Assembly (NCBI RefSeq): GCF_001650695.1 | Contig: NZ_LWQS01000038.1 | Coordinates: forward strand, 248,001-312,000 | Source: Chloroflexus islandicus | GTDB lineage: Bacteria; Chloroflexota; Chloroflexia; Chloroflexales; Chloroflexaceae | DNA length: 64,000 nt | Direction: 5' to 3' | In this document: positions 17,893 through 26,481 of the stretch, piece after piece | Numbering within the stretch: position 1 is the stretch's first letter | Layout: each line of letters starts with the position of its first letter | Notes under the pieces: model-generated | What the model was told of the DNA's origin: nothing | What the model saw: the letters and a program-made list of their open reading frames with translations, nothing else | The model's database searches: none | Program-made: the position numbers and the translations under genes

Positions 17893-19002
17893 ATGTTGAG
17901 AATCTCACGCGCGATAGCAGGCATCTACCTACTGGCAACGCTCTTGCTGGCGATTGTTACCGTCGCGTTTGGCCCCGTCGGCTGGGCGCCGCTGCCGCTA
18001 CCCACCGCCGCGCCGCCGATCCGGGTCGAATTTGCCGTCAGTTCGGAAAAAGAGGCATGGCTACGCAGTGCGCTCGAACGGTTTGCCCGCACTAACCCGA
18101 CGATCAACGGGCGGGTAGTTGAGGTGCGCATGCGCGTCGCCGGTTCCCGTGATTTGATCACAGCCATCGAGCGCGATGGCTACCAACCAACCGTCATTAG
18201 CCCGGCCAGTGAATTACAACTCGCCGAATTGCAGCAATGGCGGGCCGATCTGCTGCGCGAGGCGGCCCAACCGCTAGCTTTTACCCCGCTGGTGGCCTTG
18301 ATGCGCGAAGCGCCGAGCACGGCCAGCATCGCCAACCCATGGCAACTCTGGCAACGCCAATTGCCCGATCAGATTAACAATGTGCGAATTGGCATCTCAT
18401 CGCCGGCCAAGAGCAACGGCGGAATCCAGAGTTTGATCGTGCTGGCGGCGCAGTATCACCAAACCAGCAGTCTGACGATCGAACAAGCCAGCGACGCCGG
18501 GTTTCGTGAGTGGCTCAGCCAACTGAACAGGCGGATGCAGGCCGGCTGGCCCGACAGCACTGGCGCCCTCACCACCGATTTCGTCATCCGGCCCGGCGTC
18601 TACGACATCATCACTACGTATGAAAACCTTGCCCTGCAAGCATTCCGGCAGAGCGAAGGCCGCGGGTTACGGGTGCGGGTCTACTACCCCGCCGCGACGA
18701 TCGTCAGCGACCATCCCTGCGCTATTCTTACTGCACCTTGGGTCGACAACGCCGAACGCGAAGCTGCCCGCTTGCTGCGCGATTTCCTGCTTAGCCCCGC
18801 CGAACAGACCGTCGCCATGCGCGAGTACGGCTTTCGCCCGGCCAATCCGCAAGTGACGATTGATCTGAACGATCCTACATCGCTCTTTGGCCGCTACAGC
18901 AGTTACGGCTTCCAGCTTGATCTGGCCGCGCAACTGGCCACGCCGTCGCCAGAGGTAGTTTCGGCGCTGGTAACGACATGGCAAAGCGCAACGGGAAGGT
19001 GA
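17893..19002 (+). CDS. Exported solute-binding-like protein, paralogue of the next gene without its vWA domain
   Basis: The 369-residue protein starts with a membrane or signal segment (IAGIYLLATLLLAIVTVAF). It continues as a periplasmic-binding-protein-like fold: IRVEFAVSSEKEAWLRSALERF, then VISPASELQLAELQQW, and near the end YGFRPANPQV. That last motif recurs in the following protein as FGFRPANPNV, just before its vWA domain; here the protein ends soon after. The two thus share an SBP_bac_11-like domain, and this copy lacks the vWA part. No permease or ATPase is nearby, so transport is not implied. A 42-bp gap separates it from the next gene. Confidence 0.78.
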   Translation: MLRISRAIAGIYLLATLLLAIVTVAFGPVGWAPLPLPTAAPPIRVEFAVSSEKEAWLRSALERFARTNPTINGRVVEVRMRVAGSRDLITAIERDGYQPTVISPASELQLAELQQWRADLLREAAQPLAFTPLVALMREAPSTASIANPWQLWQRQLPDQINNVRIGISSPAKSNGGIQSLIVLAAQYHQTSSLTIEQASDAGFREWLSQLNRRMQAGWPDSTGALTTDFVIRPGVYDIITTYENLALQAFRQSEGRGLRVRVYYPAATIVSDHPCAILTAPWVDNAEREAARLLRDFLLSPAEQTVAMREYGFRPANPQVTIDLNDPTSLFGRYSSYGFQLDLAAQLATPSPEVVSALVTTWQSATGR

Positions 19003-19044
19003 GAGCAACGCGCTTACGATTGGGATATCTGAGAGGAGCACGCT

Positions 19045-20685
19045 ATGCAAATCAGGCTATTCAAGCTACTATCGCTGCTCGTGGCGCTGACAACGCTCCT
19101 GAGCGGTTGCGGTGACATTAGTACCGTGTTTGACAGCGGTGATACGAATGCAATCACCATTAACATTGCCTACAGTCCTGAAAAGGATAAATGGCTGACC
19201 GAGCAGATTGCCCGCTTCAACGAACAGCGGATCACGGTCAACGACCGCCGGGTCAAGGTCGAGGGGATCAACAAATCGTCGGGCGCGGCCCGCACCGAGA
19301 TCAAGAACGGCACGCTGAAGGTAACGGTCTGGAGCCCATCGGCTAGCACGTGGCTGGAAGTGCTCAAGCAAGAGACCGGCAACCAGAATGTGGCCGTTTC
19401 CAACAAGCCGCTGGTGCTGACGCCGGTGGTGATCGCGATGTGGAAGCCGATGGCCGAGGCGATGGGTTGGCCGAATAAGCCAATCGGCTGGAAGGATATC
19501 CTCGATCTGACCAACGACCCGCAGGGTTGGGGCCGCTTCGGCCACCCGGAATGGGGCCGCTTCTCGTGGGGCCATACCGATCCGGAAATCAGCACGACGG
19601 CGCTCAGCACGCTGATCGCCGAGTTTTACGCCGCCACCGGCAAGCGTGAAGGCCTGACCGTGGCCGATGTGCAGAGCGAAGCGGCGACCCGCTTCATCCG
19701 CGAATTAGGGCGCAGCATTAAGCACTACGGCTACAACACGCTGATCTTCAGCGAAAATATGAAGAAATTTGGCATGAGCTACATCTCGGCCTTCCCAATG
19801 GAAGAGATTACGCTCATCGACTTCAACAAATTCAACCCGCCGCCGACACCGCTGGTCGCGATCTACCCAGCCGAGGGCACCTTCTGGCACGACAACCCGT
19901 TCATCATTATGGCCAGCGCCACTGCCGATGAACGGGATGCTGCTGAGCGATTCTACGAATTTCTGCTCACCGAAGAGAGCCAGCGCGCCGCGATGTCGTT
20001 CGGCTTCCGCCCGGCCAACCCCAACGTGCCGCTGACCGACCCGATCAGTCCGGCCTTCGGCGCCGACCCGCAAGGGGTGCAGACCGTCTTGGCCGTGCCT
20101 CCGGCGGAAGTGATCGTTGCGGTCAAGAACTCGTGGGCGCTCAACCGCAAGCGGGCCGACATCTTGCTGGTGGTTGACACCTCTGGCTCGATGGAAGGCG
20201 ATAAGATGACAATGGTCAAGGCGGGGATCGAGACCTTCCTCGCGCGGATTCTGCCTGAAGATCGGGTTGGGTTGGTAACGTTCGACTCGACGGCCCGCGT
20301 AGTAGTACCGATGGCGCCGCTCAACGACAACCGGATCGACTTGCAAATCGCTGTTCAAGAGATGCGCGCTGCTGGCCGGACGGCGTTGTTCGATGCGTTG
20401 GCTTTGGGGAAGCAGGTGCTTGACAACCTGCCGCCCGCCGAGGACGATCGGATTCGCGCGATTGTGTTGCTCTCGGATGGAGCCGACAACTCAAGCCGGG
20501 CATCGCTCGATGAGATCCGGCGCCTCTTCGATGAGAGCGGGATCAGCATCTTCCCGGTGGCTTACGGCAGCGATGCCGACCGGCAGGTGCTTGACTCGAT
20601 CGCCGAGTTTGCCCGCACGATTGTGGTGGTCGGCGATACCGGCGATATTGCCCAGATCTTTGAAAACCTGAGCCGGTATTTCTAG
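19045..20685 (+). CDS. Lipoprotein with solute-binding-like domain fused to a vWA domain
   Basis: The 546-residue protein begins with a lipoprotein signal (LLSLLVALTTLLSGCGD). Residues about 35-340 form a solute-binding-like domain (INIAYSPEKDKWLTEQIARF, VVIAMWKPMAEAMGW). Residues about 370-546 form a von Willebrand A domain with a complete MIDAS: DTSGS, the Thr in GRTALFDAL and the Asp in LLSDGADNSS. Such domains bind Mg2+ and mediate protein contacts. It should sit on the outer face of the cell membrane. Its partner is probably the paralogue upstream and the coiled-coil protein downstream. A hairpin at 20703 follows the stop. Confidence 0.85.
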   Translation: MQIRLFKLLSLLVALTTLLSGCGDISTVFDSGDTNAITINIAYSPEKDKWLTEQIARFNEQRITVNDRRVKVEGINKSSGAARTEIKNGTLKVTVWSPSASTWLEVLKQETGNQNVAVSNKPLVLTPVVIAMWKPMAEAMGWPNKPIGWKDILDLTNDPQGWGRFGHPEWGRFSWGHTDPEISTTALSTLIAEFYAATGKREGLTVADVQSEAATRFIRELGRSIKHYGYNTLIFSENMKKFGMSYISAFPMEEITLIDFNKFNPPPTPLVAIYPAEGTFWHDNPFIIMASATADERDAAERFYEFLLTEESQRAAMSFGFRPANPNVPLTDPISPAFGADPQGVQTVLAVPPAEVIVAVKNSWALNRKRADILLVVDTSGSMEGDKMTMVKAGIETFLARILPEDRVGLVTFDSTARVVVPMAPLNDNRIDLQIAVQEMRAAGRTALFDALALGKQVLDNLPPAEDDRIRAIVLLSDGADNSSRASLDEIRRLFDESGISIFPVAYGSDADRQVLDSIAEFARTIVVVGDTGDIAQIFENLSRYF

Positions 20686-20702
20686 GACCGGGTTGACAGT
20701 TT

Positions 20703-20731
20703 GGAGTGCGGCAGTTAAACTGCCGCACTCC
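20703..20731 (+). terminator. GCGGCAGTT hairpin after the vWA gene
   Basis: GGAGTGCGGCAGTT pairs with AACTGCCGCACTCC around a single base, followed by ATAAAAAG. The position 17 bp after the vWA stop codon fits a terminator. The same hairpin recurs at 34488, 34664, 34849 and 53664, so it is also a dispersed repeat. Confidence 0.6.
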
Positions 20732-20764
20732 ATAAAAAGAACATCGCAGGTAGTCGCAGCGTGA

Positions 20765-20770
20765 TATAAT
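20765..20770 (+). promoter_or_regulatory. Probable -10 element
   Basis: TATAAT lies 36 bp before the ATG of the coiled-coil gene and after the hairpin, so this gene can be transcribed on its own. No good -35 element is seen at the usual distance. Confidence 0.45.
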
Positions 20771-20805
20771 TACACAAGAAACTATCTCGCCAAAGGCAGG
20801 ATGGT

Positions 20806-21531
20806 ATGGACACACTCCGCACTGCCGCCTTGCAACCGCTCAATCTGCTCGTGCTGGTCGCCGCGATCTTCGGTGGCTTGTCGCTCACGATCTGGTGGTT
20901 GCCGCTTGGAATCGCCCTCTACCTTGCTGCCACGTGGTTGGCGGCGCGCGACCCCTTGCTGACCGCACCACCGCCCGCACCACGCCCGCGCATCACCAGT
21001 CCGGCGCTCCGAGCCGCGCTTGGCGAGATCGAGCGATCGCAGCGCGAGGTCGAACGAGCCGCCGGCGCAGCGCAAGGCCCGCTGGCCGGACTGCTCGGCA
21101 ATATTGTCAACCAGACCCGCGATTTAGTGGCCGAAGCGTATGTGCTGGCTGACAAGGGGCAGATCATTGAACGCTTCTTAGCCACGAACGACTGGCAGCG
21201 TTTGTCACAACAACTAACCCAACTCGATTGGCAGATCAGCGCCACGATCGACCCGTTCACCCGTCAGCAACTCGAAGAGCAGCGGCAAGCGTTGCGCGCC
21301 CAACAGCAGCATATTCAAGATTTGAGCACCTACCTCAACCGGATTAAGGCTCAGCTCGCGAACATTGACGCCAGCCTTGACACCACCCTAGCCGAGATTG
21401 TCCGGCTTAAGACCGCCGATGCGGTCGCGATGGCCTCGGCCAGCGGCGCCGTCCAGCAACGCCTCACCGATCTGCGCAGCGATATGGAGGTGTTCCGCAA
21501 AGTGTTGGATACCGCGATGACCGGCTTGTAA
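20806..21531 (+). CDS. Membrane-anchored coiled-coil protein
   Basis: The protein has 241 residues. Two close N-terminal hydrophobic segments (LNLLVLVAAIFGGLSLTIWW and LGIALYLAATWLAA) form a membrane hairpin. A Pro-rich linker and then a mainly helical, Gln/Glu/Arg-rich region (QQLEEQRQALRAQQQHIQDL) follow, which should form coiled coils in the cytoplasm. No catalytic motif is visible. I do not know its function. Its place directly after the SBP-vWA pair suggests it is the inner anchor or partner of that surface system. The start has a GGCAGGA ribosome site. Confidence 0.75.
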   Translation: MDTLRTAALQPLNLLVLVAAIFGGLSLTIWWLPLGIALYLAATWLAARDPLLTAPPPAPRPRITSPALRAALGEIERSQREVERAAGAAQGPLAGLLGNIVNQTRDLVAEAYVLADKGQIIERFLATNDWQRLSQQLTQLDWQISATIDPFTRQQLEEQRQALRAQQQHIQDLSTYLNRIKAQLANIDASLDTTLAEIVRLKTADAVAMASASGAVQQRLTDLRSDMEVFRKVLDTAMTGL

Positions 21532-21667
21532 CGGCAACGTATGCGCTGCCGCTATCCAGCCATGCCATACAGCCTTTCATCATCTTTCAATGTACCCAAC
21601 CGGCAAGGCATGTTATGATATTCGCAAGCAATATCTAATCTAATCCACGCGAGAGGAACACCATCCT

Positions 21668-23107
21668 ATGGTTGCGCGCACCCTCATCCCCGCTCGCACT
21701 CCGGTCGCAACACCCGATGAAGGTCTCGTCGCTGATATGTTGCCACCGATGCTGGTACTCTTAGCAACGCTTGCCGGCGGTGCAACCGGTATCTTGTTGC
21801 TCAATCGTTGGCAAGGCAATGTCTGGCCGTATGTTGTGATTCTGTTGCTGCTCGCCAGCGTTGCCGTGAGCGACCGGTTGCGACGGCGCGGCAACCTCTA
21901 TCTGGCCAGCGTGGTGATGGTCGGCGCGGTGACGCTATTGCCGGTGCTGAGTTGCGCGGCGTTTGGCTTCACTAACAACAGTTTCGTCTATCTTTCGGTG
22001 TTAGGGGTCTTTGCCGCCGGGATCATGGTCTCGTCACGCGCGCCATTTCAAGCGACGCAAGCGGCGATCTTGCTCTACCTCGGCTTGCTGCTCGGCGCCG
22101 ATCTGGCCGGCCAGCCGCGGCCAACGTGGTTTGAAGCGATCGGCCAGATCATATTCCTGATTGCCTTATTGCTCGGTGCAGCAACGCTCAGTTGGGCGGC
22201 GGCGTATGTGGTGCGCGGCACGATCAGTTGGGCGATCGATACGGCGCAAAAATCCGAACGGCGCGAACAGTTGTTGCGCGCAACCCAAGCCGATCTCGAA
22301 CGGGCCTTGCTCGAACGCGATTTGCTCAACGAGCAACTGTACCGCACCACCCTCGAACTGGAAGAGGCGCGGGCCGCTGCCGAGGCGGCCTACCGCTCGA
22401 AGGCCAACTTTATGGCCACAATGTCGCACGAGCTGCGCACCCCGCTCAATATCATCATCGGCTTTAGCACCGCGATGCTCGAACATCCCGAAATGTACGG
22501 CGATGTGCGCATTGACGAACAGGTGCTGCAAGATATTGCCGAGATCCGGCGCAGCGGCCAGCATTTGCTCGGCCTGATCAACGACATTCTCGATCTGGCG
22601 AAAGTTGAGGCCGGCAAGCTTGAGCTGAACAAAACCAATCTCGCGTTGACGCCGCTGCTCGATGAGACGATGCGCACCGCGCAGGCGTTGATCGGCGAGC
22701 GGCCCATTCAGTTGCGCCGCGAGTACCGCGATCCGTTGCCGACGGTGCTGGCCGATGAAGTGCGGGTGCGGCAGATATTGCTGAATCTGGTCTCAAACGC
22801 CTGCAAGTTTACCCATTCGGGCGAAATTGCGGTCGGAGCGCGGGCCGATACCGATCAGGTCGTGCTCTGGGTGCGTGACACCGGCATCGGGATCGCGCCG
22901 AGCGATCAAGAGCGAATCTTCCAACAATTCGAGCAAATTGAAAATGCTGACACGCGCCAACACGCCGGCACCGGTTTGGGCCTCTCGATCTGCCGCTGGC
23001 TGGTCGAGCTGCACGGCGGGCGGATGTGGCTGGAAAGCGAACTGGGCAAGGGCAGCATCTTCTTCTTCTCGTTGCCGCGCACACGGGCCGGCACGGAAAG
23101 AGGATAA
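21668..23107 (+). CDS. Membrane sensor histidine kinase
   Basis: The 479-residue protein has about six transmembrane helices in residues 25-185. A coiled coil (195-245) leads to a HisKA domain with the phospho-accepting H254 in MSHELRTPLN. The HATPase_c domain follows, with NLVSNACKFT (N box), DTGIGI (G1) and GTGLGLSICRWLVELHGG (G2). There is no periplasmic sensor domain, so the signal is probably sensed within the membrane. A response regulator gene follows 96 bp later. The start ATG has a GAGAGGA site upstream. Confidence 0.93.
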   Translation: MVARTLIPARTPVATPDEGLVADMLPPMLVLLATLAGGATGILLLNRWQGNVWPYVVILLLLASVAVSDRLRRRGNLYLASVVMVGAVTLLPVLSCAAFGFTNNSFVYLSVLGVFAAGIMVSSRAPFQATQAAILLYLGLLLGADLAGQPRPTWFEAIGQIIFLIALLLGAATLSWAAAYVVRGTISWAIDTAQKSERREQLLRATQADLERALLERDLLNEQLYRTTLELEEARAAAEAAYRSKANFMATMSHELRTPLNIIIGFSTAMLEHPEMYGDVRIDEQVLQDIAEIRRSGQHLLGLINDILDLAKVEAGKLELNKTNLALTPLLDETMRTAQALIGERPIQLRREYRDPLPTVLADEVRVRQILLNLVSNACKFTHSGEIAVGARADTDQVVLWVRDTGIGIAPSDQERIFQQFEQIENADTRQHAGTGLGLSICRWLVELHGGRMWLESELGKGSIFFFSLPRTRAGTERG

Positions 23108-23120
23108 CAATGACGGCAAC

Positions 23121-23149
23121 GATGAAACGTGGCAATGCCACGTTTCATC
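23121..23149 (+). repeat. Perfect hairpin between kinase and regulator genes
   Basis: GATGAAACGTGGC pairs with GCCACGTTTCATC around AAT: 13-bp arms, no mismatch. It begins 13 bp after the kinase stop codon. It could reduce read-through into the response regulator gene or protect the mRNA; no T-run follows. Confidence 0.6.
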
Positions 23150-23203
23150 GCGATCAACATCGCACGCTGGCAATGGTGCAAGTGAGCAAAGGAGCAAGGA
23201 ACG

Positions 23204-23563
23204 ATGGCCAGAATACTGCTCGTCGATGATGTCTATACGGCCCGTTCGATGTTCGAGCGTGTGCTCCGCCATGTTGGGCGCCACGAGGTGCTCTCGGTCG
23301 GCAGCGGCGCTGAGGCGCTGGCGAAGGTGCATGAGTTTGGGCCTGATGTGATCGTACTCGATATTAGTATGGCCGATCGCGATGGCTTGATGGTATTGCG
23401 CGATCTGCGGGCGCAGGGCGTGCGGTGCCCGATCATTGCGCACACCGCGCGCACCGAAAAGACGCCGGGCGAATTTGTGGCGCAGGGGTTTGACGCCTAT
23501 GTGCCTAAGACGGGTAATTTGACCAATCTGCTCAGTACGGTGCGCGATTTGGTTGGGCGGTAA
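23204..23563 (+). CDS. Single-domain response regulator (CheY-like)
   Basis: The 119-residue protein is a receiver domain only. The acidic pair is D8-D9, the phospho-acceptor D53 lies in VIVLDISMADRDG, T81 in IIAHTART and K102 in YVPKTGNL. It has no output domain, so it acts by contact with a target protein or within a phosphorelay. It should be phosphorylated by the kinase encoded just upstream. The start is set by AAAGGAG 10 bases before the ATG. Confidence 0.93.
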   Translation: MARILLVDDVYTARSMFERVLRHVGRHEVLSVGSGAEALAKVHEFGPDVIVLDISMADRDGLMVLRDLRAQGVRCPIIAHTARTEKTPGEFVAQGFDAYVPKTGNLTNLLSTVRDLVGR

Positions 23564-23589
23564 ATCGGCCCAGTCCAGATCGCCCGATC

Positions 23590-24353
23590 GTGTGCCCGGC
23601 CTTTCAGGCCTAGTAAGCGTTGCAAAGCCCACGCTGCGGGTTAGGTAAGTCTATTCCGTTTCCTGCGCCCGGCCCTTCAGGGCCGGGCTGGCGTTACGAA
23701 GCCCGCTGCGCGGGCTGCTAGCCCTCACCCCCAGCCCCGCTCCTAGGGAAAGGAATAGCCACAAAAAGACGCAAAAGGCACAAATATGTTTTGTGCCTCT
23801 TGTGGCGCTTGGTAGCTATCATATCCCCTCCCCCAGCGAGTTCAAGGGCGGACAGAACATCTGTCTAGAACCCAGCCCCACTCCCACTGGCGCGGGAGAG
23901 GGGAGCCGCTGGATGGGAAAGGAATAGCCACAAAAAGACGCAAAATACACAAAAACGTTTTGTGCATGTTGTGGCGCTTGGTAGCTATCACCTCCCCTCC
24001 CCCAGCGAGTTCAAGGGCGAACAGAACATAAGAGCGCAGATGTCATTGATGGCGTTGCGATACGTTGGTTAGCCCTCACCCCCAGCCCCTCTCCCACCGT
24101 TAGGTGGGAGAGGGGAGCGGAGAGCCGGGCGTTGAGGCGTTTCACAGCAATCCACGGTTGTACTCGACCAACGTTTTGCCCGCCCCGTAACCCGCCGGGG
24201 GAGGGAGGCACAGCGCAGCGGAAAGGGGTTTCTTCCGTGCTCGCGGGGGATTGCTTCGGGCGCTCCGCGCCCTCGCAATGACAGACGGGCCTGTCATTGC
24301 GAGCCGCCGGAGGCGGCGAAGCAATCTCCCGCTTCAGCGAGAGTAAACCCATA
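23590..24353. repeat. Composite dispersed repeats, no gene
   Basis: No gene is supported. Bases 23660-23740 and 23990-24130 hold the composite unit with GGCCCTTCAGGGCCGGGCT, AAGCCCGCTGCGCGGGCTG and CCCTCACCCCCAGCCCC. Around 23755-23810 and 23925-23985 a short segment with GGAATAGCCACAAAAAGACG, TTTTGTGC and GTAGCTATCA is duplicated. A CATTGCGAG/GAAGCAATC unit lies at 24250-24330. Confidence 0.65.
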
Positions 24354-24835
24354 GCGGGCTGCTAGCCTTCACCCCCAGCCCCTCTCCCACCTAACGGCGG
24401 GAGAGGGGAGCGGAGAGCCGGGCGTTGAGGCATCGCACCGCGATCAACGGGGGTGATCAACCCGATGTTCTGTCCGGGACCCGGCCCTTGAGGGCCGGGC
24501 TAGAGGTACGAAGCTCGCTGCGTGGGCTGCTAGCCCTCACCCCCAGCCCCTCTCCCACCTAACGGCGGGAGAGGGTAGCGGAGAGCCGGGCGTTGAGGCA
24601 TCGCACCGCGATCAACGGGGGTGATTAACCCGATGTTCTATCCGGGACCCGGCCCTCAAGGGCCGGGCTAGAGGTACGAAACTCGCTGCGTGGGCTGATG
24701 CCCTCACCCTGTGCCCCTCCCCCGCTGGGGGAGGGGTGATGGGGAGCGGAGAGCCGGGCGTTGAGGCATCGCACCGCGATCAACGGGGGTGATCGACCCG
24801 GTGTTTTGTCCATCCCGCAAGTCACAGGAGCCGGG
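24354..24835. repeat. 168-bp tandem repeat, about three copies
   Basis: GGCGTTGAGGCATCGCACCG occurs at 24421, 24589 and 24757, an exact 168-bp period. Each unit contains the CCCTCACCCCCAGCCCC block, an inverted repeat around AACGGCGGGAG, CGATCAACGGGGGTGAT and a GGCCCTTGAGGGCCGGG palindrome. Single copies occur elsewhere (29440-29680, 41480-41660, 49480-49720). Confidence 0.8.
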
Positions 24836-25041
24836 CTGTCTTGACGAAGCCCGCGGAGCGGGCTGGATCGGGGTGGTAAGCACGGCTTGGGGCGTGTGCC
24901 CGGCTCGGCGATAGTAGGTTTTACCTGATAAGGCATCGCCAGTTGCCGCGGTTTTCCCAATCACACGCGGCAGTACAACACCATCGCGTAACCGATCGGT
25001 TACAATACGGCATGGTAGCATACCAACCGACAGGAGGTATT

Positions 25042-26481
25042 GTGACCGTCGATCTGGTACGCGGCATGCGTGATGTCGCCCCGGCTGAGCACATCGCCAG
25101 CCGGTATGTGCAAGCCATTTTGGAACGAACCATAGCCAGTTACGGCTATCAGATGCTCGATGCACCGATTATCGAGCACCGTGACCTCTATTTGCGCAAA
25201 CTTGGCGAAGAGCTGGTCGGCAAGGTGTATGAGTTTAGCTTTGGCGGGCGCGATCTGGCGCTGCGCCCGGAATGGACTGCATCGGTGTTGCGGGCGTATG
25301 TGGCCGGGATGCAAGATCAACCGTTGCCGCTGCGCCTCAGTTATGCCGGGCCGGTCTTTCGCTACGAGCGGCCCCAACGCCATACCTATCGCCAGTTTAC
25401 GCAGATTGGCGGCGAGATTATCGGCGGCTTGCCACCGCGCGCCGATGCAGAAGTGATTGCACTGGCCTGCGCCGGTTTGGACGCCGCCGGCGTGAGCGGG
25501 TATACCGTGCGCATTGGCCATATCGGGCTGGTGCGCGAGCTGCTGCTGCGGTTTGCGTTGCCTGAACGCACCCGCGGGTTGTTAGTGTGGAGCCTTGAGC
25601 GGCTGCGGGCCGAGGGGATCGAACCGGTGCGCGAGCGGGTATTGGCGAACCTCGGCACGCCGCCGGAAGGTCTCGAATTGCCTCCCGGCCTCGATGACGC
25701 ACAGGCGGCCATTTGGCTGGAACGGGTGCTGTCTGCGATGCGGATTGATCTGCGCACCGGCACCCGCAGTCCGGCAGAAGTGATCCAACGCCTGTTGCGC
25801 ACCCTGCGCCGGGCCGATGAGCAGCCATTAGTCGAAGCGGCGCTAGCGCAGTTGGCCCAACTCGCTGCGATCAGCGGCTCGCCGGCGCAGGCGCTGCCGG
25901 CACTGGCCAGCTTACTTGGCAGCGAATCAGCGGCCTTCCGCGAGTTGCAAGCCATTCTCGACCTGCTAGCAGCGCATGGCGTGCCGGGCGATCGGCTGGT
26001 GATCGATGGCGCGTTGGGCCGCGGATTGCACTACTACACCGGCCTCATCTTCGAGATTTACGACCGTGACGGGAACCAGCTCTGCGGCGGCGGGCGCTAC
26101 GACGATCTGGTCAGTACCCTCGGCGGGCGACAACCAACCCCGGCAGTCGGTTTTGCCTATGGGTTGGAACGGGTGCTGGCCGCGGCGACAATGCCGGAAT
26201 TGATGCTGCCAGCGACCGTGTTAGTGGCCGCAGTGAGCGATGACGATTACCCGTATGCGTTAGCCGTCGCCGAGCGCATCCGCGCCGGCGGGAGAGCGGT
26301 GGTGCTCGATGTGCGCGGGAGGAGCGTGAAAGACAATCTGCGCGATGCGACCCGGCGCGGTTTTGCCGCCGCCGTGATCGTAGGTGCAGCCGAACGTGAG
26401 GGCGAGTACGTTGTGTGGCGCGATCTCGCCGCACGCACCGAACGGCGGATTGCGCTGGCGGCATTGGGGGAGGCGTTATGA
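25042..26481 (+). CDS. Class II HisRS-like protein, likely HisZ-type regulatory subunit
   Basis: The 479-residue protein shows class II histidyl-tRNA synthetase motifs: a motif 2 block FRYERPQRHTYRQFTQ, GRGLHYYTGLIFE and LCGGGRYDDLV. The signature RGLDYY of HisRS reads RGLHYY here. The C-terminus (VLVAAVSDDDYPYALAVAER onward) resembles the anticodon-binding domain. The gene starts the operon containing hisG, which points to the HisZ role of activating ATP phosphoribosyltransferase, although classical HisZ lacks the C-terminal domain. I chose the GTG at 25042 because AGGAGG precedes it by five bases. A true HisRS cannot be excluded. Confidence 0.8.
   Translation: MTVDLVRGMRDVAPAEHIASRYVQAILERTIASYGYQMLDAPIIEHRDLYLRKLGEELVGKVYEFSFGGRDLALRPEWTASVLRAYVAGMQDQPLPLRLSYAGPVFRYERPQRHTYRQFTQIGGEIIGGLPPRADAEVIALACAGLDAAGVSGYTVRIGHIGLVRELLLRFALPERTRGLLVWSLERLRAEGIEPVRERVLANLGTPPEGLELPPGLDDAQAAIWLERVLSAMRIDLRTGTRSPAEVIQRLLRTLRRADEQPLVEAALAQLAQLAAISGSPAQALPALASLLGSESAAFRELQAILDLLAAHGVPGDRLVIDGALGRGLHYYTGLIFEIYDRDGNQLCGGGRYDDLVSTLGGRQPTPAVGFAYGLERVLAAATMPELMLPATVLVAAVSDDDYPYALAVAERIRAGGRAVVLDVRGRSVKDNLRDATRRGFAAAVIVGAAEREGEYVVWRDLAARTERRIALAALGEAL

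Noticed and set aside
17893-20685. Conventional ABC import system for the two solute-binding-like proteins
   Set aside because: No permease or ATPase lies within reach on either side, and one of the proteins is fused to a vWA domain.
24704-25165. Minus-strand frame overlapping the start of the HisRS-like gene
   Set aside because: It covers repeat DNA and the antisense of a well-supported gene start with an AGGAGG site; no motif.
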